Below are positions 17,377 to 25,700 of a DNA stretch of 56,344 nt, piece by piece. A model generated the notes under the pieces. That model had not been told where the DNA came from. It did no database searches and worked only from the letters and a program-made list of their open reading frames with translations. The position numbers and the translations under genes were made by a program. The first letter of the stretch is position 1; every line of letters starts with the position of its first letter. Source of the stretch: Streptomyces sp. DH12 (GTDB lineage: Bacteria; Actinomycetota; Actinomycetes; Streptomycetales; Streptomycetaceae); contig NZ_JAHWGT010000044.1 of NCBI RefSeq assembly GCF_020873895.1, positions 1-56,344 on the forward strand, given 5' to 3'.

Positions 17377-17458
17377 GGGGGCACCTCCAGGGCGGGGACG
17401 GGGTTTCCCTGCCCAACTCCCGGTTGCCCGCGGGGGACACGCCCGCGCGACGGGTCGG

Positions 17459-17800
17459 TCAGCCGTACCCCAGTTCGTGCAGCCGGGCGTCGTCGATGCC
17501 GAAGTGGTGGGCGATCTCGTGGACGACGGTGATCTCCGTCTCGGCGACCACGTCCTCGCGCGAGTCGCACATCCGCAGGGTCGGCCCCCGGTAGATCGTG
17601 ATCCGGTCGGGCAGCACGCCGGCGTACCACTCGCCCCGGTCGGTGAGCGGCGTCCCCTCGTACAGGCCGAGCAGGTCGGGGTCGTCCGCGGACGGCTCGT
17701 CCTCCACGAACACGGCGACGTTGTCCATCAGCCGGGTGAGTTCCGGTGGGATCCGGTCGAGCGCCTCGGCCACCAGTTCCTCGAACTCCTCGCGCGTCAT
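17459..17800 (-). CDS. Minimal zincin-like metallopeptidase family protein
   Basis: A 113-residue protein of the small metallopeptidase family common in actinobacteria (possibly DUF1025/MMP). The C-terminal motif VVHEIAHHFGIDD is HExxHxxGxxD, as in zincins. The preceding GVLPDRITIYRGPTL is typical of the family. The start is put at ATG 17800, for which GGCGGAG lies about 8 bases upstream; an in-frame GTG at 17809 overlaps that element. There is no signal peptide, so it is cytoplasmic. Its substrate is unknown. The gene is divergent from the metallophosphoesterase gene, with about 78 bases between starts. Confidence 0.85.
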   Translation of the reverse strand: MTREEFEELVAEALDRIPPELTRLMDNVAVFVEDEPSADDPDLLGLYEGTPLTDRGEWYAGVLPDRITIYRGPTLRMCDSREDVVAETEITVVHEIAHHFGIDDARLHELGYG

Positions 17801-17877
17801 CTCCAGCACTCCGCCATTGTCGTGGATGCGGCGGGCGTCCGGGCATGGCCGCGCGCCCCGCAGGGCATACGGCCCCA

Positions 17878-19578
17878 ATGGCCCGAGCCGTCGCCCGTAC
17901 CCCGTACGTCCGTATCGCCCGAGCCCTGCGCCGCGTGCGCGACCGGGTGCGACCCGGCGCCCGCCCCCCTGCCCGGCCCGCGGCGCTCCCCGGGCCGGCC
18001 GGCGGCCGCCGTCCCGCGGCGCGGCGGGCCGGGCGCGCCGTCGGACTGCTGGCCGTGGTGGTCGCGGGGGCGTGGCTGGGCCTGCTGGTGGTGGGGAGCG
18101 TCCGCGCGCCGGTCGGGCCGATGGACACGAGCATGACGCTGCGCCCCTCCCTCACCGGCGGCACGAAGATCAACGTCTCGCCGCTGGGCGCCCTGGAGCT
18201 GGACTCGCACACCGGGCCGATCCGTCTCGACGTGGACGTCGACCAGCTGGACCCGGTCCGCTCGCAGGTGCTGGTCGAGCACCCCGAGCGGATCTCCGGC
18301 CTCCAGGAGAGGATCACCAGCGACGTGGCGGAGGGCACGCGGGAGCTGGCCGTCCGCTCCTGCGTGGCCGTCGTCACCGGCGCCACCGCGCTGGGGCTCG
18401 TCGTCTACCGCCGGCCCCGGCGCGCGCTCGCGGCGGGCGGTCTCGCGCTCGTGCTGCTGGCCGCGTCGGGGGCGACCGCGTACGCGACGTGGAACCCCAA
18501 GTCCGTCCTGGAGCCGCGCTTCTCCGGTCTGCTCAGCAGCGCCCCCGCGGTGGTGGGCAACGCCCGCTCGATCGTCACCGAGTTCGACGTGTACCAGAAG
18601 GAGCTGGCGCGGCTCGTCACCAACGTGACCAAGCTGTACGACGCGACGTCCACCCTCCCGACGTACCAGCCCGACCCCGCGACGATCCGGGTGCTGCACG
18701 TCTCGGACATCCACCTCAACCCGGCGGCCTGGCACATCGTCGCCTCGCTCGTGGAGCAGTACGGCATCGACCTGATCATCGACTCGGGCGACACCATGGA
18801 CCACGGCAGCTCCGCCGAGAACGTCTTCCTCAACCCCGTCAGCAACCTCGGCGCGCCGTACGTGTGGGTGCGCGGCAACCACGACTCGATGGAGACCCAG
18901 AAGTACCTGGGCGGGCTGCGGAACGTGCACGTCCTGGACGGCGGGCGGGCGGTCACCGTGGCGGGGGTGCGGGTGGCGGGCGTCGGCGACCCGCAGTTCA
19001 CGCCGGACCGCACGGTCGTACCGGCGGGCGACGACGCCGAGCGGGACGCCGGCCGGCGCCTGGCGGAGTCGCTGCGGGCGCAGGCGCGGGCGGGTACGCC
19101 GGTCGACGTGGCGGTCGCCCACAACCCCGTCGCCGCCCACCAGACGGACGGCGCCGTCCCGCTGGTCCTCGCGGGCCACGTGCACCGGCGCGTGAACGAG
19201 GTCCTGCCGAACGGCACCCGTCTGAAGATCGAGGGGTCGACGGGCGGCGGCGGGCTGCGCGCGGTCGAGAAGGACGAGCCGGAGCGGGTCCACGCCTCGG
19301 TCCTGTACCTGGACCGGGACACCCGGCGCCTCCAGGCGTGGGACGAGATCACGCTCGGCGGGCTGGGCCTGACCACGGCGGAGGTCGCCCGCCACGTGCC
19401 GGAGGACGCGCTGGTGGAACCGGAACCCGTCCCCGCGGCCGGCACCCCCTCCCCGGCCCCCGTCCCGGCACCCGGCGGCACCTCACCGACGCCCGGCGCC
19501 CCGTCCCCGGCACCCGGCGGCCCGTCCGCGGCGCCGTCCCGGGAACCCACCGCGGCACCGGGCGGGCCGTCGCGGTGA
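17878..19578 (+). CDS. Membrane-anchored metallophosphoesterase
   Basis: The product (566 residues from ATG 17878) has a basic N-terminus and a transmembrane segment (AVGLLAVVVAGAWLGLLVVG). An extracytoplasmic domain of about 100 residues follows, then a second hydrophobic segment (AAGGLALVLLAASGATAYA). The calcineurin-like phosphoesterase domain shows LHVSDIHLN, IDSGDTMDHG, VRGNHDSMET, AVAHNPVAAH and LAGHVHRRVN, which supply the dinuclear metal ligands. A Pro/Ala/Gly-rich tail of about 60 residues ends the protein. An upstream in-frame ATG at 17845 is possible; neither has a clear ribosome binding site. The substrate is unknown; a secreted phosphoester or nucleotide substrate is plausible. 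Confidence 0.87.
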   Translation: MARAVARTPYVRIARALRRVRDRVRPGARPPARPAALPGPAGGRRPAARRAGRAVGLLAVVVAGAWLGLLVVGSVRAPVGPMDTSMTLRPSLTGGTKINVSPLGALELDSHTGPIRLDVDVDQLDPVRSQVLVEHPERISGLQERITSDVAEGTRELAVRSCVAVVTGATALGLVVYRRPRRALAAGGLALVLLAASGATAYATWNPKSVLEPRFSGLLSSAPAVVGNARSIVTEFDVYQKELARLVTNVTKLYDATSTLPTYQPDPATIRVLHVSDIHLNPAAWHIVASLVEQYGIDLIIDSGDTMDHGSSAENVFLNPVSNLGAPYVWVRGNHDSMETQKYLGGLRNVHVLDGGRAVTVAGVRVAGVGDPQFTPDRTVVPAGDDAERDAGRRLAESLRAQARAGTPVDVAVAHNPVAAHQTDGAVPLVLAGHVHRRVNEVLPNGTRLKIEGSTGGGGLRAVEKDEPERVHASVLYLDRDTRRLQAWDEITLGGLGLTTAEVARHVPEDALVEPEPVPAAGTPSPAPVPAPGGTSPTPGAPSPAPGGPSAAPSREPTAAPGGPSR

Positions 19579-19740
19579 CCCGCCCCGGCGCCCGCCCCGG
19601 CCCCGCCGCCCGGTGGCCCGCACGCCCCGCCGTCCCGCTCCCGCGCGACCCCCCGCGTAACCGTTTTGGCGAACGGTCCCCGCATCCCATATGCTTCTCA
19701 CGTCCCCGACGCGCTGACGAAGCGCCCAGGCGGGCCCTTA

Positions 19741-19813
19741 GCCCTCATCGTCTAGTGGCCCAGGACGCCGCCCTTTCAAGGCGGTAGCACGGGTTCGAAT
19801 CCCGTTGGGGGCA
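19741..19813 (+). tRNA. tRNA-Glu (TTC)
   Basis: A 73-base cloverleaf, acceptor GCCCTCA, anticodon loop CTTTCAA (anticodon TTC), T-arm GTTCGAATC. First gene of a three-tRNA operon. CCA is not encoded. Confidence 0.95.
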
Positions 19814-19824
19814 CGCATCACCCT

Positions 19825-19845
19825 GTGCGAGACTGGTTCTCGCAC
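19825..19845 (+). other. Inter-tRNA hairpin between tRNA-Glu and tRNA-Asp
   Basis: GTGCGAGA pairs with TCTCGCAC (8 base pairs) over a 5-base loop in the spacer. It is probably a processing structure rather than a terminator, since there is no T-run and another tRNA follows within 8 bases. Confidence 0.6.
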
Positions 19846-19852
19846 GAAGCTT

Positions 19853-19927
19853 GGTCCTGTGGAGCAGTTTGGAGTGCTCGCCACCCTGTCAAGGTGGAGG
19901 CCGCGGGTTCAAATCCCGTCAGGACCG
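19853..19927 (+). tRNA. tRNA-Asp (GTC)
   Basis: A 75-base cloverleaf, acceptor GGTCCTG, anticodon loop CTGTCAA (anticodon GTC), T-arm GTTCAAATC. It is identical base for base to the copy at 26777-26851. Confidence 0.95.
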
Positions 19928-19929
19928 CT

Positions 19930-19947
19930 GCGACTCCTCGGAGTCGC
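19930..19947 (+). other. Inter-tRNA hairpin between tRNA-Asp and tRNA-Phe
   Basis: GCGACTC pairs with GAGTCGC (7 base pairs) over loop ctcg. The spacer is almost wholly this hairpin, similar in position to the one between tRNA-Glu and tRNA-Asp. Confidence 0.6.
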
Positions 19948-19949
19948 GT

Positions 19950-20023
19950 GGCTGGGTAGCTCAGTTGGTACGAGCGTCCGCCTGAAAAGCGGAAGGTCGC
20001 CGGTTCGACCCCGGCCCCAGCCA
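19950..20023 (+). tRNA. tRNA-Phe (GAA), followed by encoded CCA
   Basis: A 74-base cloverleaf, acceptor GGCTGGG, anticodon loop CTGAAAA (anticodon GAA). The next three bases (20024-20026) are CCA, unlike the other two tRNAs of the operon. Confidence 0.95.
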
Positions 20024-20029
20024 CCAGCC

Positions 20030-20060
20030 GAAAGGCCCCGTCTCCGGACGGGGCCTTTCG
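20030..20060 (+). terminator. Terminator of the tRNA-Glu-Asp-Phe operon
   Basis: GAAAGGCCCCGTC pairs with GACGGGGCCTTTC (13 base pairs), followed by gtcgttc. It lies 4 bases after the CCA of tRNA-Phe. Confidence 0.88.
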
Positions 20061-20120
20061 TCGTTCACCCCGACCGGTACGCCGGCCGGTACCCCGACCG
20101 GTACGCCGACGCGGTGTCGC

Positions 20121-20126
20121 TAGAGT
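20121..20126 (+). promoter_or_regulatory. -10 element of the 54-residue protein gene
   Basis: TAGAGT at 20121-20126 is 7 bases before the ATG at 20134, with no ribosome binding site, so the transcript should be leaderless. Confidence 0.55.
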
Positions 20127-20133
20127 CGCCCGC

Positions 20134-20298
20134 ATGGGGGAGTACGCGAACCAGGGCCGCACGCTGCCGTGCAAGTGGTGTGACCGGCCGGTCGACCCGG
20201 GGCGGCGCTTCTTCCCGCGCCGGTACTGCAACCGCCGGCACAAGTGGAAGCACCGCTTCACCGAGCTGTTCGGCGAGGTCCTCGGCGGCGGCGCCTAG
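20134..20298 (+). CDS. Small Cys/His (zinc-ribbon-like) protein, 54 aa
   Basis: A short gene that length filters miss. The product begins MGEYANQGRTLPCKWC and carries four candidate zinc ligands, C13-x2-C16 and C32-x3-H36 (CKWC, then YCNRRH). These are embedded in a very basic helix (NRRHKWKHRFTELFGEV). Its size and ligand spacing suggest a treble-clef or MYM/FCS-like zinc knuckle that binds nucleic acid or protein. I have seen similar small proteins across Streptomyces but cannot name a function. The ATG is 7 bases past TAGAGT, so translation is probably leaderless. The base composition at codon third positions is typical of genuine genes here. No operon partner. Confidence 0.78.
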   Translation: MGEYANQGRTLPCKWCDRPVDPGRRFFPRRYCNRRHKWKHRFTELFGEVLGGGA

Positions 20299-20367
20299 GC
20301 GCCGGTCCAGGGCCGCCGGCGCCGCCGCCCCCTCGGGACGGACGGCGCCGGGCCCCGCCGCCTCGGG

Positions 20368-21192
20368 TCAGACCCGCTCCCGGTGGCGGCGGCCGCGTAC
20401 ACCCAGTACCACCGCGACCACCGCGACGACGCCCGGCAGGAGCAGCCAGTCCGGGACCGCCCGGCCGGCGCGGGCCGCCCACTGCTCGGCCGCGAACGAG
20501 GCGTCCACCGACATCAGCCCCGGCAGCGACGTCGTGCCGTCGAAGGCCAGGAACATCGCGCCCAGCAGCACGAAGAACCCGCCCGACAGCAGCGACGTGG
20601 TGTGCAGCTCCAGCCGGCCCAGCCGTACCGGCCGGCCGCGCAACCAGCGGCGGCGCCCCAGGTCGTACCGGTCCCACAGCAGCGCCAGCACGAACAGCGG
20701 CACCGCCATGCCGAGCGCGTACACGGCCAGCAGCAGCCCGCCGTAGACGGCGCTGCCGCCCAGCGCCGCCACCGTCAGGACACTGCCGAGGATCGGGCCC
20801 GCGCAGAACCCCGCCAGGCCGTACACCAGGCCCAGCGCGTACACCGACACCGCCGACGTCGGGCGGATCCGGCCGCTCGCCTCCGCGAGGCGGCGCGGCG
20901 CGAAGCCGAAGCCCAGCACCTGGGCGACGCCCAGCGCGATGATCAGCCAGCCGCCGCCGGTGACGAGCAGGTCGCGGTTCCCCTGGAAGAAGCGCCCGGC
21001 GACGGACCCCGCGGCGCCGAGCGGCACCAGGGTCGTCGCCAGGCCCGCGTAAAAGATCCCCGTGCGGGCGATCAGCCGCGCCGCCGAGTCGACGGAGTAC
21101 GCGAAGAACGCCGGCAGCAGCAGGGCGCTGCACGGGCTCAGCAGCGCCAGCAGGCCGCCGAGGAAGGCGGCCAGATAGCCGATGTCGGTCAT
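20368..21192 (-). CDS. ccdA: CcdA/DsbD-type thiol transporter
   Basis: A 274-residue membrane protein with six or more hydrophobic segments of the CcdA/DsbD core family. This family carries electrons from cytoplasmic thioredoxin to periplasmic or extracytoplasmic thiols through two membrane cysteines. Those are seen at C21 (LLSPCSALLLP) and C130 (GLAGFCAGPILG), the expected positions in the first and fourth segments. Start ATG 21192 overlaps the stop of the upstream DsbA-like gene as ATGA, so the two are translationally coupled. Together they form an extracytoplasmic disulfide/thiol module, for cytochrome maturation or protein folding. The gene symbol is a family name, not a proven orthologue. 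Confidence 0.85.
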   Translation of the reverse strand: MTDIGYLAAFLGGLLALLSPCSALLLPAFFAYSVDSAARLIARTGIFYAGLATTLVPLGAAGSVAGRFFQGNRDLLVTGGGWLIIALGVAQVLGFGFAPRRLAEASGRIRPTSAVSVYALGLVYGLAGFCAGPILGSVLTVAALGGSAVYGGLLLAVYALGMAVPLFVLALLWDRYDLGRRRWLRGRPVRLGRLELHTTSLLSGGFFVLLGAMFLAFDGTTSLPGLMSVDASFAAEQWAARAGRAVPDWLLLPGVVAVVAVVLGVRGRRHRERV

Positions 21193-22013
21193 CGGCCGGC
21201 CTTCGCCGCCGCCGCGTCGATCGCGGCCGTGAACGTCTCCAGGGGCTGCGCTCCCGCGACCGGCCGCCCGTTGATCAGGAACGAGGGCGTGGAGGCGGCG
21301 CCCAGCTCGTACCCCTCGTTCTGGTCGCGTTCGACCGCGCGCCGGGCCTCCGGGCCGTCCAGGTCGCGGGAGAAGCGGGCCACGTCGGGGACGCCGGCCT
21401 GCCGGGCCAGCTCGGCCAGCCGGTCCGCGCCGAACCCCTTCTCCTTCGCCCCCTCGGCGTACGCGGCCTTGTGGAACTGCCAGAACCTGCCCTGCTGCCC
21501 CGCCGCCCACGCGGCCCGGGCGGCGCGCTCGGACTCCTCGCCGAAGATGGGGAGGTTGCGCCACTCGATGCGCAGGACGCCCGCGTCGACGTACTTCTCG
21601 ATCAACCGGGGCTCGGTGTCCCGGGCGAACTTCCCGCAGTACCCGCACCGGAAGTCGGCGTACTCGATCAGCACGACGGGCGCGTCGGCGCGGCCCAGGG
21701 CCAGCCCGTCCCGCGCGTCGCGGCGGGCGAGCTTCTCCAGCTGCGGGTGGACGCCCTCCTCAGCGCCCGCTGCCGCGGGGGCGGAGGCGGCCGAGTCGGC
21801 CGCGGCGCGGTCGTCGGGCTTGGTGGCCGTGTACGAGGCGAAGGCGAGCAGCGCGGCGGCGGCCGCGACACCGGCGCCGATGGCGTACGGCCGCACCCGG
21901 GACGGCTGCCTCGGCGACGGGGACGAAGGAGACGACGGGGACGACACGGAAGACGCGGACGGGGTCCGGGCCGGCTTCTGGGCCTTCGACGACTTCGGGG
22001 GCTTCGGGGACAT
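21189..22013 (-). CDS. DsbA-family thioredoxin-like thiol:disulfide oxidoreductase
   Basis: A 274-residue protein. A Ser/Pro-rich cytoplasmic N-terminus of about 40 residues leads to one transmembrane anchor (residues 42-62, AIGAGVAAAAALLAFASY). The extracytoplasmic thioredoxin fold contains the active-site CGYC (C123, C126; ADFRCGYCGKFARD) and the cis-Pro region ASTPSFLINGRPV. This is the DsbA/DsbG-like pattern with an inserted helical domain. GGAG 8 bases before ATG 22013 supports the start. Its stop codon overlaps the ccdA-like start by 4 bases, so the anchored oxidoreductase and its reductant carrier are made together. Confidence 0.92.
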   Translation of the reverse strand: MSPKPPKSSKAQKPARTPSASSVSSPSSPSSPSPRQPSRVRPYAIGAGVAAAAALLAFASYTATKPDDRAAADSAASAPAAAGAEEGVHPQLEKLARRDARDGLALGRADAPVVLIEYADFRCGYCGKFARDTEPRLIEKYVDAGVLRIEWRNLPIFGEESERAARAAWAAGQQGRFWQFHKAAYAEGAKEKGFGADRLAELARQAGVPDVARFSRDLDGPEARRAVERDQNEGYELGAASTPSFLINGRPVAGAQPLETFTAAIDAAAAKAGR

Positions 22014-22070
22014 GGCGGATCTCCTGCGGTGTGCGGGCGGGAAAAGGGGGACGCGGCGGCACGCCGCCGG

Positions 22071-22643
22071 CTACACGCGCAGGATCGACAGGTCCATCGG
22101 GGAGGGCGGGACGAGACCGGGCGGGGCCCGCCCCGGGGTGGTCCCGGCCGGCTGCCCCGCCGCGCTCCCGGCCGCGGGGACGGCCCCGCGCGCGTCGTAC
22201 GGCGCGGGGAGCAGCTCGCCGGCCGACGGGCCGCGCGGCAGGGTGGCGGGGGCCAGACCGCCGTCGCCGGAGCGGGAGCCGTCGTCACAGCCGGGCGTAC
22301 CGGCACCACCGGCGCCACCGGCCCCGGCGGCGTCGCGGGGGACGGCGGACCACGCGGGGGCGCCGGAGGGGCCGGGGAGGGCCGCCCGGGTCACCGCGCG
22401 GCCCGGGTGCGCCCCGGCTGCCGTCAGCGTCCCGGGCGCCCCGATCGCCGCGGGCGTCCCGGCCGCCGTCAGCGTCCCGGGCGCCCCGATCGCCGCGGGC
22501 GTCCCGGTCGCCCCGGGCATCCCGGTCGCCCCGGGCGTCCCGGCGCGCCACCCGCCGAAGCCCAGCAGGAGCCCGAGCACCGCTCCCACCAGCACCGGCA
22601 CGAGCAGCGCCGGACGGCGCCGCCGGGCATCGGTACGGGGCAT
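22071..22643 (-). CDS. Gly/Ala/Pro-rich membrane-anchored protein, 190 aa
   Basis: I do not recognise a family. A short basic N-terminus (MPRTDARRRRP) precedes one hydrophobic segment (ALLVPVLVGAVLGLLLGFGGW), so it is probably anchored with the rest outside. The body is low complexity. It starts with collagen-like GTPGATGMPGATGTP, contains two tandem 15-residue units (TPAAIGAPGTLTAAG), and continues Ala/Gly/Pro-rich to a conserved-looking C-terminal SPMDLSILRV. ATG 22643 has AGGAAGG about 13 bases upstream, a long spacing. It lies upstream of the DsbA gene on the same strand, with a 57-base gap, so the three may form one unit. Existence is supported by its anchor and codon bias, not homology. 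Confidence 0.6.
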   Translation of the reverse strand: MPRTDARRRRPALLVPVLVGAVLGLLLGFGGWRAGTPGATGMPGATGTPAAIGAPGTLTAAGTPAAIGAPGTLTAAGAHPGRAVTRAALPGPSGAPAWSAVPRDAAGAGGAGGAGTPGCDDGSRSGDGGLAPATLPRGPSAGELLPAPYDARGAVPAAGSAAGQPAGTTPGRAPPGLVPPSPMDLSILRV

Positions 22644-22751
22644 CGGGTCGGTGGCCTTCCTGATCCGGGGGGCTGGTGTCGGCTCGCCCGAAATGGTACG
22701 GGGAAATGGGTTCGCCACTCCCGAGCCGCGGGTGAGATCCTGGGACACGGT

Positions 22752-25700
22752 ATGTCTACTTCCTTCGCCGACCTCCAGACCCTGCTGACCGAGGTCTCGC
22801 TGCGCGACGCGCACCGGCTCGGCCGCCGTCTCGAAGGCGCCCGCCGCATCCGTAAGCCCGAGGCCAGGCAGGCCGTCCTGGACGAGATCGCCGCCGAGGC
22901 GGCGAAGGGCGCCGCGCGCACCGCCGAGCGCGCCTCCCGCGTGCCCGCGGTCACGTACCCGCCGCAGCTGCCGGTCAGCCAGAAGAAGGACGAGATCCTG
23001 GAGGCGATACGCGACCACCAGGTCGTGATCGTCGCCGGTGAGACCGGTTCCGGCAAGACCACGCAGATCCCGAAGATCTGCCTGGAGCTGGGCCGCGGCG
23101 TGCGGGGGATGGTCGGCCACACGCAGCCGCGCCGGATCGCCGCGCGCACGGTCGCCGAGCGGGTGGCGCAGGAGCTGGGGACGCCGCTGGGCGAGGCGGT
23201 CGGCTGGAAGGTCCGCTTCACCGACCAGGTCGGCTCCGACACCTTCGTGAAGCTGATGACGGACGGCATCCTGCTCGCCGAGATCCAGACGGACCGGGAG
23301 CTGCGCGCGTACGACACGATCATCATCGACGAGGCCCACGAGCGCAGCCTCAACATCGACTTCCTCCTCGGCTACCTGGCCCAGCTGCTGCCGCGGCGCC
23401 CCGACCTCAAGGTCGTGATCACCTCCGCGACGATCGACCCCGAGCGGTTCTCCCGGCACTTCGGTGACGCGCCGATCGTCGAGGTCAGCGGCCGGACGTT
23501 CCCGGTGGAGGTCCGCTACCGCCCGCTGCTCGAAGAGGACTCCGACGACGCGGACCGCGACCAGATCACCGCGATCTGCGACGCCGTCGACGAGCTCCAG
23601 GCCGAGGGGCCCGGCGACGTCCTCGTCTTCCTCTCCGGCGAGCGCGAGATCCGCGACACGGCGGACGCGCTGGTCAAGCGGAAGCTGCGGAACACCGAGG
23701 TGCTGCCGCTGTACGCGCGCCTCTCCCACGCCGAGCAGCACCGCGTCTTCCAGGCGCACTCCGGGCGCCGGATCGTCCTCGCGACGAACGTCGCCGAGAC
23801 GTCGCTGACGGTGCCCGGCATCAAGTACGTCATCGACCCCGGCACGGCCCGGATCTCCCGGTACAGCCACCGCACCAAGGTGCAGCGGTTGCCGATCGAG
23901 CCGGTCAGCCAGGCCAGCGCGAACCAGCGCAAGGGGCGCTGCGGCCGTACCTCGGACGGCATCTGCATCCGGCTGTACAGCGAGGACGACTTCCTGGCCC
24001 GCCCGGAGTTCACGGACGCGGAGATCCTCCGGACGAACCTCGCCTCCGTCATCCTGCAGATGACGGCGGCCGGCCTCGGCGACATCGAGAAGTTCCCGTT
24101 CATCGACCCGCCGGACCACCGCAACATCCGCGACGGCGTGCAGCTCCTCCAGGAGCTCGGCGCAATCGACCCCGCGCAGAAGGACCCGAAGAAGCGCCTG
24201 ACGCAGGAGGGCCGCAAGCTGGCCCAGCTGCCCGTCGACCCGCGCCTGGCCCGGATGGTGCTGGAGGCCGACCGGAACGGCTGCGTCCGCGAGGTGATGG
24301 TCATCGCGGCCGCCCTGTCCATCCAGGACCCGCGCGAGCGGCCCGCCGAGAAGCAGGCGCAGGCCGACCAGAGCCACGCCCGGTTCAAGGACGAGACCTC
24401 CGACTTCCTCGCGTTCCTGAACCTCTGGCGGTACGTCCGCGAGCAGCAGAAGGAGCTGTCCTCGTCGGCGTTCCGCCGCATGTGCAAGGCGGAGTACCTC
24501 AACTACCTGCGCATCCGCGAGTGGCAGGACATCTACAGCCAGCTGCGCACGGTGGCCCGGCAGATGGGGATACACCTCAACGAGGAGGACGCGGACGAGC
24601 AGCGGGTCCACGTCTCGCTCCTCGCCGGACTGCTCTCCCACGTCGGCATGAAGGACGTGAAGGACGGCGCGAAGAACGAGTACCTCGGCGCCCGCAACGC
24701 CAAGTTCGCGATCTTCCCCGGATCGGCGCTCTTCAAGAAGCCGCCGCGCTTCGTGATGTCCGCCGAACTCGTCGAGACGTCCCGGCTGTGGGCGCGGGTC
24801 AACGCCCGCATCGAACCCGAGTGGATCGAGCCGCTCGCCGGGCACCTGCTGAAGCGCACGTACTCCGAGCCGCACTGGGAGAAGGACCAGGCGGCCGTCA
24901 TGGCGTACGAGAAGGTGACGCTGTACGGCGTGCCGATCGTCACCGACCGCAAGGTGAACTACGGCCGCGTCGACCCGGAGGTGTCGCGCGAGCTGTTCAT
25001 CCGCCACGCGCTGGTGGAGGGCGACTGGCGCACGCACCACAAGTTCTTCGCGGACAACCGCAGGCTGCTCACCGAGGTCGAGGAGCTGGAGCACCGGGCG
25101 CGGCGCCGCGACATCCTCGTCGACGACGAGACGCTGTTCGACTTCTACGACCAGCGGGTCCCCGAGCACGTGGTGTCCGGCGCCCACTTCGACTCGTGGT
25201 GGAAGCACAAGCGCCGCGACGAGCCGGAGCTGCTGGACTTCGAGCGCGAGATGCTCATCAACGACCGGGCCGGGGCGGTCACCAAGGACGACTACCCCGA
25301 CACGTGGCGGCAGGGCGCGCTGAAGTTCCGCGTGACGTACCAGTTCGAGCCGGGCGCGGACGCCGACGGCGTCACCGTCCACATCCCGCTCCAGGTCCTC
25401 AACCAGGTCGTGGACGAGAACTTCGACTGGCAGATCCCGGGGCTGCGCGAGGAGGTCGTGACGGAGCTGATCCGCTCGCTGCCCAAGCCGATCCGCCGCA
25501 ACTACGTCCCGGCGCCGAACTTCGCGGGGAGGTTCCTGGAGCGGGCGGCGCCGGGCGCGGAGCCGCTGACGGAGACCCTGGCCCGCGATTTGCAGCGCAT
25601 GGTGGGCGTACCGGTCTCCGCCGACGACTTCGACTGGGCGAAGGTCCCCGACCACTTGAAGATCACGTTCCGGATCGTCGACGAGCGGCGCCGCAAGCTC

